Assembly: GCF_021917145.1 (NCBI RefSeq)
Contig: NC_061074.1
Span: 7,804,485 to 7,868,484 of the forward strand
From: Hypomesus transpacificus
Lineage: Eukaryota > Chordata > Actinopteri > Osmeriformes > Osmeridae
DNA length: 64,000 bases
Direction: 5' to 3'
Every line of letters begins with the position of its first letter. The stretch's first letter is position 1. The notes under the pieces were generated by a model that was not told the origin of the DNA, ran no database searches, and was given only the letters and a program-made list of their open reading frames with translations. Both the position numbers and the translations under genes were made by a program. Positions 14,101 to 24,976 of the stretch are shown here, piece by piece.

Positions 14101-17100
14101 GTATGTATGTGTGTGTGCTCTGGATGCAGTGTCCTCCTTGCCGCAGCCTGACCCGGGTGCTTGTGGAGACGTATCGTGCTGTGAAGGAGTCGGGTCACCA
14201 GTTTGAGATTGTGTTCGTCAGCGCCGACAGGTGAGAGCAGCGGCCCACCCCCCCCCCCCCCCCCCCCCTCTCTGTCACACATACGCGCTCACGAGACTGA
14301 CCACGGTTGTGGACAACAGTGGGATTGAAGGGACATTCCGTGTGTTGCTGTTTCGCTCCACAGGTCGGAGGACTCCTTCACTCAGTACTTCAGTGAGATG
14401 CCATGGCTGGCCGTGCCGTACTCGGACGAGGCTCGCAGGTCACGACTCAACAGGCTGTACGGAATCCAAGGTACGGCCCATCTCTGGAGCCCTGCACTTG
14501 GAGAAGAAACACAACTGACCAGTGTTGATGTGGAGAAACGCTACAATGGCGGCCGGTTGTGTTCTCCAGGCAGGCAGCAGTCAACAAGAGGCTCCTCCTC
14601 CAGAGGAATGTGGCCTGGTGGTCAAGTTGGCTGTTCTGCTGGCTGTGGACAGTTTCTCGTCTTCCACTGTGCTTCTCTTACCTCCTCACTTTTTCCCCTT
14701 TCCTTTTGTCTCCGTCTATTTATTTATCTCTCTCGCTCTCTTGCTCTCTCTCCCGTTCTCTCTTTCTTCCTTCCTCTCTCTCGCTCTCTCTCTCTCCTTC
14801 TCTCTGCCTGTTGAGAAGAGTGTGGATGCAGTTAGAGAGTGCTGGCTCATTGCCTCTCCTGCCTGGAATGTTCGGAATGCACACAGGACGAGTCGATACC
14901 GCCCCCCTCCCGCACTCAAACCCCTGCTGTTCACTTCAGCCCCTGTAAAACAACCACCACAACACACACACACACACACACAGCCTTCCTCAATCCCAGA
15001 CAAACTGCCTCTGCACCTTCTCTGAGTCTGTTCCTGATAAGGTTGTTAATACGCTAGCGAGATTCTTATCTGAGTGATGGTTGGAGAGAAGGGTCAGGCT
15101 AAAAAAAACAGTGGACCCAGCGGGAGACAGGGAGACAGGGAGGGAGACAGGGAGGGAGACAGGGAGGGAGACAGGGAGGGAGGGAGACAGGGAGGGAGAC
15201 AGGGAGGGAGACAGGGAGGGAGACAGGGAGGGAGGGAGACAGGGAGGGAGACAGGGAGGGAGGGAGACAGGGAGGGAGGGAGACAGGGAGACAGGGAGGG
15301 AGACAGGGAGGGAGACAGGGAGGGAGACAGGGAGGGAGACAGGGAGACAGGGAGGGAGGGGATTACTAGTCAGAGGGTATGAAATCTTTTTGTCTTCTCT
15401 AGTAAGAGGAATACAGCCATTAACCTATCCTTTCTTTCTTTATCTTTTCCTGTTTATTTTTTCTCTCTGTCCATCCATCCCTCTCTACCAGGAATTCCTA
15501 CTCTGATTCTGCTGGACACGGAGGGTCACATGATCACGCGACAGGGCCGTGTGGAGGTTCTCAACGACCCAGAGTGCCGTCTCTTCCCCTGGCATCCCCG
15601 GCCGGTGCTGGAGCTCAGCGAGTCCAATGCCGTGCAGCTCCACGAGGGGCCCTGCCTGGTGTTGTTTGTGGGTGAGTGGAGGAGCAGTCAATGCTGGTCC
15701 CTATCGTGCTGCTCCGCGAGGGGCCCTGCCCGGTGCTCTTTGTGGGTGAGTGGAGGAGTATGCAATACAAGTCCTTATCGTGCAGCTCCGCGAGGGGCCC
15801 TGCCTCGTGCTCTTTGTGGGTGAATGGAGGAGCATTTGGTCTATGGAAAATTCCACCAGTCACAGGTGTACTTTCCATTTATTACTGCCCATAATGAAAC
15901 TGGAGTCAGGAAAATAAGAGAAAATATCATATAAGCAAATACAAATGTAAATGTCCAAATCTAGCTCTGCCCAGTTATCCAAGTATCTCACATTTTACAA
16001 TTAGCAGTAGAGGCTGTGATAAGTCATGGAGATGTCTGTTCAGCCAGTTAACGATTGATACCATTCTTTAAGTGGCTACAGTCAAAGTCTGACTGGGGCC
16101 CCGATCAGGCCAGACGGGCTGTAGCCGAATCAGGCGGGAGTCATCGGGTGCATGTTGATGACCTCATCATTTCATGGTCTCTTCAGAGGCCGGATGAGCA
16201 GGGGGCAATCAGAGACCATCTGCTCATCTCCTTTCATCTGTCTTCACTCATCTGCTGATCTGCCCGTTCTCTTGCTCTCCCTGACCTCTTCTCCTCTCTG
16301 TCTCTCTTCCTCATCCGCTGATTTAGCCGGCACATTCACTTCCATCTCTTGCCTGTCTCTGGTCTTTCTCCCGTCTTCCATTTACATTTATTCATTTAAC
16401 AGACACTCTTATCCAGAGTGACTTACAGTAAGTACAGGGACATTCCCCCCCAAGGCAAGTAGGGTGAAATGCCTTGCCCAAGGACACAACTTCATTTGGC
16501 ACCGGCAACCTTCTGATTAATAGCTCGATTCCCTAACCGCTCAGCAATCTAACCCCCTCTTCCGGTGTGTTCCTTGTCACATTGACGACCCGTTTGCTTT
16601 CCCTCGTTCAGACGCTGAGGAGGAGGGGGAGCTAGAGCCGGCCAAGGAGCTGATTCAGCCAATCGCAGAGAAGATCATGGCAAACTACAAAGCCAAGGAG
16701 GAGGAGACACCGCTGCTGTTCTTTGTGGCTGGAGAGGTGACACACACACACACACACACTTTGTCACACTCACACCTCCAGTTCCCACTTCATACACTTT
16801 CATACCTTTTTATTTTTTTCGTATTTTTTTGCAGATTTGCATTCCTTTCTGGAAACCAACTCGTTGGCAAGTGTGTGTGTGTGTTGATTGCATGTTATGG
16901 TGTGATGTGCCATCTGCTTCACTTATCACATGTTAGAACCCTGTGGCAGGACAAGCCTGTACTTACAGCCACGGAAATGCTTTACAGCATGAAGTCAGAA
17001 GGGCCCCACTTGAGCCCCTCACGCGTTCAACGGAGGCACCCGATCCCATCAATGTCCCAGAATTCAGCTGAGGGGCCGTCTGTGATGATAGGAAGACCCA

Positions 17101-20100
17101 GAGGGGTGCCAGCAGGCCTGCTTACCTCCCCTCGGCAGAACAGCTGTCTGTGCGTCTTCTCCCCCCCCCCACCATCAAATCCACCTCCATCTCCCCCCTC
17201 CACCACCCACCCCTCCATCTCCCCCTTCACACCCGCCTGCCCTCCTTGTGGGAGAGAATTTGGGAGTTTTCATAACTCTCTTATCTTGTGTTTTTCCTTC
17301 TCAACCTTTCCAGAGCCGGTGGAGTTAGCGGTAGCAGCAAACATAATTACCAGATTAGCCCCCCCCCCATGCCCCCCCCTCCACTTTTTACTACTCTTTC
17401 CTGCTCCTCCTCTCCCTACACCCTTGCCCTTGCTGCCCAGTCCTCAGAGAGGGGAGAGTCCTGGTGTCTTGTGTCACTCAAGCCAGACTTAGGTTTCAGG
17501 CACTGTGTATGTGTGTTTGTGTGTGTGTTTGTGTGGCAGGGGGTGGGGGAGTGAGGGGTGTCTGCACATGTGTTCCTAGTCTGACCCTCCACGTCTGCCA
17601 AAGACTGCTCCACTCCGGTGTCAGCCTTGAAATGCCTCGACAGACCAGGGCTGCGTCCGTCCCCGTGTCAGAGATACACGCCCCAGGGCCCAGGACGCAT
17701 AGTTTCACCCCTCCTGATATTCCTCTCTGGGCCCAATGTTGTGCTAGTTAAAGGCTGGGGTCATCACAGGGCCCTGGCCCCAGCCTCTGGGGAGGCCCTC
17801 TGCTCACATGTGCCATGAGCTGGTCCAGCCAGCTGCGGGCTTTACTGTATCAATGAGACAGCACTATGCAGCCAGCCCCACCAGGGGAGCTTGGCCCGGC
17901 CCGCCCAGAAAGACAGTGGATCCCGTTACTCTCATTAGGCAGCCGATAGGTTACAGTCTGGGAGAGAACTGTGCTACACTCTGTATGGAGATGTATACCT
18001 CGCCAAGCGCATTCAGAATCAGAACGGGTTTTAATTGCCATTAAAGTTCACACGGACAAGGAATATACTGTGGTAGGAAAGGTGCATACATTAAACATAT
18101 AAGAATCTTAAGTAGTGTACATTCAGAAAGGCGTGTGATTAGTATACCAAACACGACTGTATGCTATGTCTGCTGTGCGCCATACTGTGCAGGCTCAACA
18201 GAATCATGTTGACTGGAGGCATGGTGGTGCTAGCCTTCCAACTGACCTTGGCTCCTGTGCAGTGTTCAGTTTGCCATCTCACCTGCTTGCATCTCTGACC
18301 CGTGGGTGCGGAGGTTGCAAACACAGACAGCATGGTGTGTATTATAAGCCAGACTGCCTGGCCTCACCACTAGTTATTTACGATCACGTATTGTGCCAAT
18401 TATAAACACTATGAAAACTCATTGTCTAAACATGTCTTTTGGATAATGAGCAAACGGTGCCTGTTACTGTCATCATAAAAAGGTCTTCAATATTAGGACG
18501 TTTATTAGAGCTTAATCATATTATGGTCTTACAAAGTAGGCATTTGAAAGACACATTTATTAAAGACCACCTACCTTACAGTACATATTTTTATAGGAAG
18601 AGTGCATTCGCGATTTGATGGTTTTACAGCTCCAGTAATACACCATGGTCATATCTCTGTCGACTGAATCCCAACATTTCATGAGAGAGAAATCTCCCCG
18701 GGCACTCGTGCAGACCAATCAGCAGGACTCTGCCCTGGTCGTCTAGCCAATGACAGTGCCTTATCTCTGCAAGGCCCTTATCTGATGGCCGTTGTCTCTT
18801 CTGTGGAATGCCACAGTCCTACACTGAGCTGGGAAAAAAAACTGATATTGTTCAGTGGCAGGTTTTCATCGTTAAGGACACACATGGAGCCGTATCACTG
18901 CTGTTACTGTAGGGGAGAGCAGAGAGGCCTTTTGTCTTTTTGTTCAGTGTGTTTGTGCGGAGAGGGCCTGTGCGCTTGCTTGTGCGCGTGTCAGTCTCTC
19001 TCATAGCTGTACCTCACAAGGAGCCGTTTACACAAGGTTAGCTGACGCACAAAAGAAGATGCAGTGCTTCCGACACTGGGGAGGACAGCCTGAGAGATGA
19101 CATGGAGCACAAGCTGCCTGACTGCTGAGAGGACTGCTATGACAGACCCCTCTGTGATCTCTCTGTTTGTGGCCACTATCCATGTCTGCCTCACAGGGAA
19201 TCTAGAAAGAATCAAAATGAGGCTGTTTTGTGAAAATATGGAGTCGCTTATGTTTGATGGCACGAAACAACAATTGGCTTTGTGTTCATTTTGATCGCCT
19301 TCGACACTTGCCAGCATGTTTCTATGTTATATGGAGTCTAATGGATTATTTCCATCCAGATAAGATGGGGAAAGATTTAGAGGAGGTTTCTATCTCTCCA
19401 CATTAAAATGCCACAGCGTAAGTCAGCTGTTCCATCTGTTAGTAGTTTTGCAACACGTTGAGGTCACAAACTTTGTGCTCGCATTCTTGTCCTTTTTAGG
19501 TAGCAACTCAGTCAAACTGATCTCGTGGAAAACTTAGAGCTGATTGTGTAGTTTAATCCATTTAGGCTGAATCATTTTACGTCCCCATTTATAGATAACA
19601 TAGACCTGAAAGGAGGACAGGAAGGGGTCAAGGGGTTGCTTGACGAATCCAAGCCATCCAGACAGTGCCACCCTGTGGCCATTTTCCTCCATGTTTTGTA
19701 TTTTTTGATAATCCTTTGCATGTGAAATCTATTTTCGATCTTTACCCAAGCTTCTCTCACCAAGAGGGTTTAGAGGAGAGGAAGTCAGATCCTCCTGTCA
19801 TGAGGAAATGAGAGACTGTCTCATTCAGATGATTCAACTCAAGTCTGCCATAACAACTCTGAAATGTGTGACCTTGTAAAAATCAACACTTTGAATCCAT
19901 CTGGGATTCTCTGTAGAGCAGCAACATCTTTTTTGTATTTTTACCAGAAGTTGTTTCAAAAGTGTCAGTTGTTTTTTTTATCAATCTGTATACTACATGA
20001 CTTTACTTCAGGTTTGGGTTTTACCTGTCTGTCTGATTGTTGTTACTGTGAGTTATTTCTGCAATTGCTCGTGACTGAAGGGGCTGTAACTCATGCTTAC

Positions 20101-20896
20101 AACAGCAGTCAAAGGTGAGATGAAGCCTCAGGCAGGACAAGGAGTGAGATCAGTCCACAGGAAGCTGTAAAACACAAAGGGGAAGTGACCTTGGCCTGCT
20201 AATAAGCATTCAATCACACCCTGGTTTGACTTTTTACAGTCTACAACAGACACAAGCACATGAAAATCACTCTGTCTCCCACGCATACACCACCAGTCCA
20301 CACACGCTCGGTGATGTGTCTCTGAAGTCCTAGCCTTGTGCCGAGTGAGTCTTTGAAGGGAGGGATGGAGGGATGGAACCCTTGGTTCCCTGCCGTCTCC
20401 CCAGCTCTCCCTCCCTCAGTCGGGGGCTCGAAGGAGCCAAGTCTGGCCTCCTGGAGGAGAATGGAGAGAGGGAAGAAATCCCCTTCAGAACCATGTACTA
20501 ATGAGATTAGTTGGTGGTTCATCCACTGTGTGCTGCGCTAAGTTTTTTTCCACAAAATCTCACTACTGATAATCGTCACAGATTTTTTACCCACACCAAT
20601 CCAGGACAATTTCTAATGTTAGTTAGTGGGTTTTTTTATACACTCATATTTCTTGTCAGTGCGATTTGTAATTCTAAATGACCAGCCTGCCTCTCTTGCT
20701 CCTCGGTTTACAGGACGACATGAGCGACTCTCTCCGTGACTACACCAACCTCCCAGAAGCTGCTCCCCTGCTCACTATCCTGGACATGTCCGCTCGCGCC
20801 AAGTACGTCCGCGACGTGGAGGAGATCACACCGGTTGTGGTGGAGCAGTTTGTCAGCGACTTCTTGGCTGAGAAACTCAAACCAGAGCCCATTTAG
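11199..20896 (+). CDS. nxn: Nucleoredoxin, exons 2-8 (5' end outside window)
   Basis: Thioredoxin-family oxidoreductase of cytosol and nucleus; the family is known to bind Dishevelled and restrain Wnt signalling. Coding exons: 11199-11316, 12541-12674, 14130-14230, 14364-14470, 15492-15671, 16612-16736, 20714-20896. All are GT-AG, phases join without a break, and they give 315 codons plus TAG. Landmarks: RLWNKYK in exon 2, LEFPWGPKPF in exon 3, then the active-site motif W-C-P-P-C. The Trp codon ends at 12674 and CPPC begins at 14130, so intron 3 splits the redox centre. Later come EMPWLAVPY, LNRLYGIQG, FFVAGE and the C-terminal EKLKPEPI, nearly identical to human. Exon 1 (N-terminus) is missing from the window. 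Intron 6 begins with a triplicated donor (see findings). The gene is convergent with mrm3. Confidence 0.95.
11691..11732. repeat. (GT)n microsatellite with poly-G
   Basis: TG dinucleotides running into about 12 G, in nxn intron 2. Similar (GT)n tracts occur at 2581-2602, 14088-14118, 41371-41386 and 48386-48402. Confidence 0.9.
12064..12118. repeat. (GA)n / poly-G tract
   Basis: GAGA repeats interrupted by a run of about 17 G, in nxn intron 2. Confidence 0.9.
15122..15361. repeat. (GGGAGACA / GGGA)n minisatellite
   Basis: About 240 bp built from GGGAGGGAGACA and GGGAGACA units in nxn intron 5, 130 bp before exon 6. The GDREGDREG-type ORFs through it are artefacts. Confidence 0.95.
15631..15835 (+). 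repeat. nxn: 74-bp tandem triplication of the nxn exon 6 3' end and splice donor
   Basis: Copies start at 15631, 15705 and 15779, an exact 74-bp period. Each carries the last ~41 coding bases of the exon, the donor and ~30 intron bases. Donors: 15672 (GTGAGT, the one that restores frame to exon 7), 15746 (GTGAGT) and 15820 (GTGAAT). Copies 2 and 3 resemble each other more than copy 1, sharing CTCCGCGAGG and GTGCTCTTTG. The exon frame stays open through both extra copies to a TGA at 15821-15823. Confidence 0.9.
16379..16556 (-). mobile_element. tRNA-derived SINE
   Basis: Same family as 7557-7760, reverse orientation, in nxn intron 6. Slightly shortened in the B-box region (CATTTGGCACCGGCAACC). 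Confidence 0.8.
18012..18110 (+). mobile_element. Dispersed repeat fragment (family A)
   Basis: Contains TCAGAATCAG, ACAAGGAATATACT, GGTGCATACA. The same ordered blocks recur at 54889-55010, so this is a dispersed repeat. It is reminiscent of a common fish retroelement end, but I cannot name the family. Confidence 0.5.
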
Positions 20897-21914
20897 AGAG
20901 GAAGCCCAGATCTGAGACTGAACCCCCACCCCCTCACCTCCATCACACCTTGACCACCCCAGCTCCTGCCACCAGCCTCCCTCCCCAGTGAGAATCCTCA
21001 TCTCCTCCTCTCTCCCTTCTCCACCCACTCTCTTTCAGACTGTTAGAGGAAAACCCCCACTTTTTACTGACATTTTACCTTTTTTTAGACATGTCCTTTT
21101 CTCATGGAGTTCTCCTCTCCTGTGGTGCCTTGCATTGACTATAACCCCTACAGTAATATATATGTGGAGATTAAGTTGCTTCTCTCAGCTTCCAGTCAAT
21201 TGCTTCTTTTTTTTCAGTTTTGTTGTTAGCAGTTCTTGATCATAGAAGAAACCAACTGGGCCCAACGGACTTGAATATTCAAATGTCTCTTTATGACCCT
21301 TGCCTTTTTCCTACAACGAGCTCTTCATGCCTATGCTTTTCTGATATGTGCTGAAAGAGAATAAAATGACAAATACATTTAGTTAACTTTTTGCACCTGT
21401 AACTCAACACAAAAACAGTGCAGACCAGAACGTCAGAGTGTGATGTTGCAGCCTGGTCAGTGTTTCTGTGTAAGTGCTGCATTAGAATGACGTGCGCATA
21501 CAGTAAATACTTGACACAATGGTATGTTTCCAAGTATGTCTGTACATTGTCAGACTGTATAATCTTTTATTGCATCTGGCGTTAATGTGTGTTAATTAAT
21601 TGGTGTTTGAAATCCCTTGTGTTATTTGTCATAATGAGGGATGGACACCTCTTCCCAGTTCTGTTGGTTACTATCTCAATGGGAATGATGTTTAAGAGGA
21701 TTTTCTGTGAAGGTCCCCTCTATTGAAAAGGCCAGATATTTTTGAAGGCACAAAAATGGCATTTGTAAACTTAGTTGCTAAGTGTTAGAAGTATGAATTT
21801 ACATTTTCTGTTACTCCCTGGTTGTGTCTAGTCATGAACTCTATTCACAGCCATTAAAATTCACCATCAAGCACAATGCTGTGTTCTTGTGTTGTCGCTA
21901 TCGATACAAATAAA
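20897..21914 (+). other. nxn: nxn 3' UTR with poly(A) signals
   Basis: No coding sequence follows the TAG at 20894-20896. AATAAA hexamers lie at 21360-21365 and 21909-21914. The second is near the last point before convergent mrm3 and is my preferred end. The true cleavage site is not visible. Confidence 0.5.
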
Positions 21915-22399
21915 TTGACAGCCCAAATCAAAAATACATTTTTACCATGTGCCAGAAATCCTCAAATTCTTTAATTTGATGTATCTTTACAAGGGAGTTT
22001 TTTACCATGACTTACCAACTCCTCAGAGGGTTGAAGATTGGGCTGCAGATGACACCATGTGGTAACTGGAAGAACTGCATCAACGTAGAGATGCAGAGGA
22101 TTGGGAGGTATTGGGATTGAATTGATGGTATGTGGGTATATTACAGCTCTGGTGTGCTCAGAGCTCCTGAATTAAGGGGATAGTAATGGAGAGAGTCTTC
22201 ATTTTTCCTGGCTGTGGTTTCACAAAGAACTGGCATGCAATTGTCCAAATTGGGTATCTCACTTTAGTAATGAGTATTTGAAAGGAAAGTTTCAAACCCA
22301 CACTGGCCACATTTAAGGCAGACACTGAGACACTGTGCAAAAAGGAAAGGGTACATAGTGAAAATATCACCAGTTTTCCACTGACTAAATCTCATAACT

Positions 22400-22405
22400 T
22401 TTATT
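22400..22405 (-). terminator. mrm3: Candidate mrm3 poly(A) signal
   Basis: TTTATT on + equals AATAAA on -, about 180 bp past the mrm3 stop. Together with the nxn signal at 21909-21914 this leaves roughly 490 bp between the two convergent genes. Confidence 0.45.
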
Positions 22406-22584
22406 AATAGCCGAACAGCATATATTATGGAGGTAACATTTATCAAAATAATTGTATCTGACATAATGAGGACAATGAAGTAAAGAATAATTCTGAATGT
22501 TTGCACTTGGAAACTGAGCATCATGGAAAAAAAAGTTGCACTAAAAAAGGAATTCCATGGAAATTACTGCATTTGTTGCGGGAG

Positions 22585-24622
22585 TCAAGCTTTAACTTTC
22601 TTTTCAGATGTCTCTGTTAAATCTAACAGCTGCCTCCTGCCTTCAAAGAGAAGGATGCTGGCTGCCATCGCCGAGTTGAGACTATCCACCCAAGGAACCA
22701 CAGGGATGAAAAGCCTTTGGCCCAATGTTTTCTCAGCCAATTGAAGAGCTTCCAGACTCAGTCCATGCGTCTCTCCACCAATTACAAGGGCAGTGTTGCT
22801 CTGAGCCCACCTCTCGTGATACAGCCTAGTGTCCACTTTTGGAAGTGAAAGTTCTGCATCCGAGTCCTGCTCAGACTCTGAGTCATAGTCCTCGTAGCGT
22901 ACATATTTACGATTCGGTCTGGTGCTGACCCACCCATAATCCCCTGCTTTTAACTGTTGTTTGGATTCCTGTACTTCCAAGTCTCCAACTTCCTGCCCTG
23001 CTCTCTCAGTGCCACTGCAGTTGTCAGCCACATGTACGGTCACAGGGCTGGGGAGCTGTTTCTGAATGTCCTTCCAGTCCAAGCTAGGAAAGATGGGGAG
23101 GCGGAAATGGGCCCCCATAGCTGACCGTAACACCTTAGGTTCCCAGGCATCCACACAGCCTGTGGACAAAAGACAGTATGGGATACTGTTCAGGGGTAGA
23201 GCATTTGACTGCAGATCAACAGGTTGCATGTTCAACAGGTTGCTCTGTACATCGCTTCGACAAAAGCATCTGTTAAATGAATACATTACAGCAAGACAAC
23301 TTGTAGCACCCTATACAAGAACAGTTGCATACAGGGCACCCCAGTATAACACTCCAGTAGTATCCTGCTGTTGGATGTTCAGGGCTCATGATTTATGATG
23401 ATGATGATGATGATTTACTTTATTGATCCCCAATGGGGAAACTGGTTTGCCACCATAGTCTGTACAACATACAAAACAGGAATACAGTAACAACATAAAA
23501 CAAGCATAGTCACAGGGGAAGCTCCCCTGTGACTATGCTTGTTTTATGTTGTTTATTTACCCTTGGTGAGGAGAACATCCCGACAGCCAGCAGCAGCAGC
23601 ACAGCGGAGGATGGTGCCTAGATTCCCAGGGTCTCGGACATTGTCACATATCAGAGACAGTGGGACAGACTGTCCCATCTGATCCCTGGGGAACACCAGG
23701 CGGGAGGGATCTGGTCGGGAAAATATGGCTACGAAAGAAAGAGACATAAGTTGGTTACTTCTCTAAACAGATCATCCATTATGGCTCAATTCTGAAACTG
23801 TAAACATACTGTACAAGCATACCTATAACGCCCTGTGGGGCTACAAGGTCAGACCAGATCTTGATGTCCTCAAATTTGACTTTGACCAGGGTTGCTCTCT
23901 TCAGCTTGCCCAAGGGCAGCTCGCTGAGTTTCTCCACAGAGCTGAAGAAAACCATTTGGGGGTTGGCTCCGACAGCCAAGGCATCACAAATCAAACGCCT
24001 CCCCTCTAGCAGTATCTTACCCTGTAGCTCCCGATAGGTCCTGGAGCGAGCAACGCTCACCAACCTCCTGGTAGAAAGAACGAACCGAGGTGAAAATGTA
24101 TACATATTGTATTACAACTACAAGCAACGTATATTTTCATAGATTGATGGAACAATACTGGAATCCTGAATAATAAAGGCTTAAAGTTCATTGAATGGAT
24201 AAGGGGGTCCTAACTGATATTGCAAGTTGTAGAAAGATTACTTACGCCAGCCTTTTATCACCTGGGGAGGCCTTCTCAAAGCGGAGTCCGTCAATTTGGT
24301 CTGAAACTGTTGAGTAATCAGAGGGCTTGATGGGGATGCTATTATTGGATGTTTCAGCGAAGAAGTTGCTACGCACATTGATTTCTTTAAAACTCTTCTT
24401 GTGCCCCACAGTCATAGATGGAGCCAGCTTGCTAATTTCATCTAACCTCTGCTGCGATGTTGGTACCTTCTCACTATTTGGATACAACACTTGCACCGGC
24501 TTTCTTCTTAATCCTCGAACGTATCTCTTTGTTTCCACAATGTAATCATTTCCTCTTCTCAAAACTGCACCTCGTTCAATTTTAAGAATACAGGATGACA
24601 TGCCTCTCATGAAGGCAGCCAT
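22585..24622 (-). CDS. mrm3: Mitochondrial rRNA 2'-O-methyltransferase 3
   Basis: SpoU-class RNA methyltransferase of the mitochondrial matrix. The human enzyme makes Gm1370 in 16S mt-rRNA during large-subunit assembly. Exons (5' to 3' on -): 24622-24246, 24067-23823, 23728-23561, 23159-22585, giving 1,365 nt and 454 aa (human 420). The start chosen is MAAFMRG at 24622, matching the human MAAL start; an in-frame ATG at 24676 would add 18 residues. The N-terminus is basic and fits a mitochondrial presequence. Exon 2 has GKILLEGRRLICDAL. The SpoU fold follows: motif 1 CDNVRDPGNLGTILR (exon 3), motif 2 VIGGETHGLS (about residue 389) and motif 3 IPVVPWVDSLNSAMAAS (about 415), containing the cofactor knot. 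An acidic insert (YDSESEQDSD) precedes motif 2. The gene is divergent from glod4 and convergent with nxn. Confidence 0.95.
23191..23280 (+). mobile_element. tRNA-Cys-derived SINE
   Basis: 23196-23219 reads GTAGAGCATTTGACTGCAGA followed by TCAA, which equals the D-arm/anticodon part of vertebrate tRNA-Cys (anticodon GCA). A diverged T-arm (GTTCAA) follows, then a tail CGCTTCGACAAAAGCATCTG that resembles the tail of the other SINE family here. It lies in mrm3 intron 3, just upstream (on +) of exon 4, antisense to the gene. Confidence 0.75.
23395..23490 (-). mobile_element. LINE 3' end fragment (RTE/Rex3-like)
   Basis: On + it reads (GAT)n, then TTTACTTTATTGATCCCC and GGGGAAACTGG, a layout typical of RTE/Rex3-type 3' ends in fish (on -, GGGGATCAATAAAG followed by a simple trinucleotide tail). 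It lies in mrm3 intron 3 and ends at the palindrome. Family assignment is from memory. Confidence 0.5.
23491..23551. repeat. mrm3: Perfect 29-bp inverted repeat, 3-nt loop
   Basis: Left arm 23491-23519, loop 23520-23522 (AGC), right arm 23523-23551, complementary at every position. In the mrm3 transcript the stem begins 9 nt after the exon 3 boundary (donor GT at 23560-23559). Confidence 0.95.
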
Positions 24623-24976
24623 CTTTACAACAACATGAAAGGGCGGAGTGATTTGTTGGTTGTTCCATTTGGCCAAGATGGCCGGGTGTAAATGAAATAA
24701 ACAGGTTTTATTTTTACATCGTAACTAGGAACTATGAACTACTATATGCGTAGTTTTTAATATTTTTTCAAATGTTTATGTTTTATATTTATTTTATTTT
24801 TCTATTCCGGTTTTAGTAATTGAAATATTTGTATGTGTTGATGTTACCGTTTACTTGGAACCGTGTAGAAAAATGGTACCTTCCAGTAAAAACGATACCA
24901 GAGCAATCGATTCACAGTGTTCATAGTTGATTGTCTAAAAGTTCTCTTGAGTAGTTTTCTCACCTGAGCTGACATC
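24623..24976. promoter_or_regulatory. Bidirectional promoter, mrm3/glod4
   Basis: Only 354 bp separate the two divergent start codons, so one shared promoter is likely. AAGATGGC occurs at 24674-24681 on +. The mrm3 start itself reads, on the - strand, AAGATGGCTGCC. Both match the YY1 core (AAGATGGCGGC). No TATA box is evident in a fixed position; the middle is AT-rich. Confidence 0.55.

Noticed and set aside
15074-15506. 102-141 codon ORFs rich in GDREGGRQ
   Set aside because: They are translations of the GGGAGACA minisatellite; no splice sites, no non-repeat sequence, and the repeat is open in all frames.
23191-23240. A functional tRNA-Cys gene
   Set aside because: The acceptor stem and T-arm are not complementary or complete, and the region continues into a SINE tail.
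22585-23286. Upstream extension of the mrm3 last exon to codon 23286
   Set aside because: The 5' part of that ORF is the tRNA-Cys SINE; the acceptor at 23160-23161 and codon phase place the exon start at 23159.
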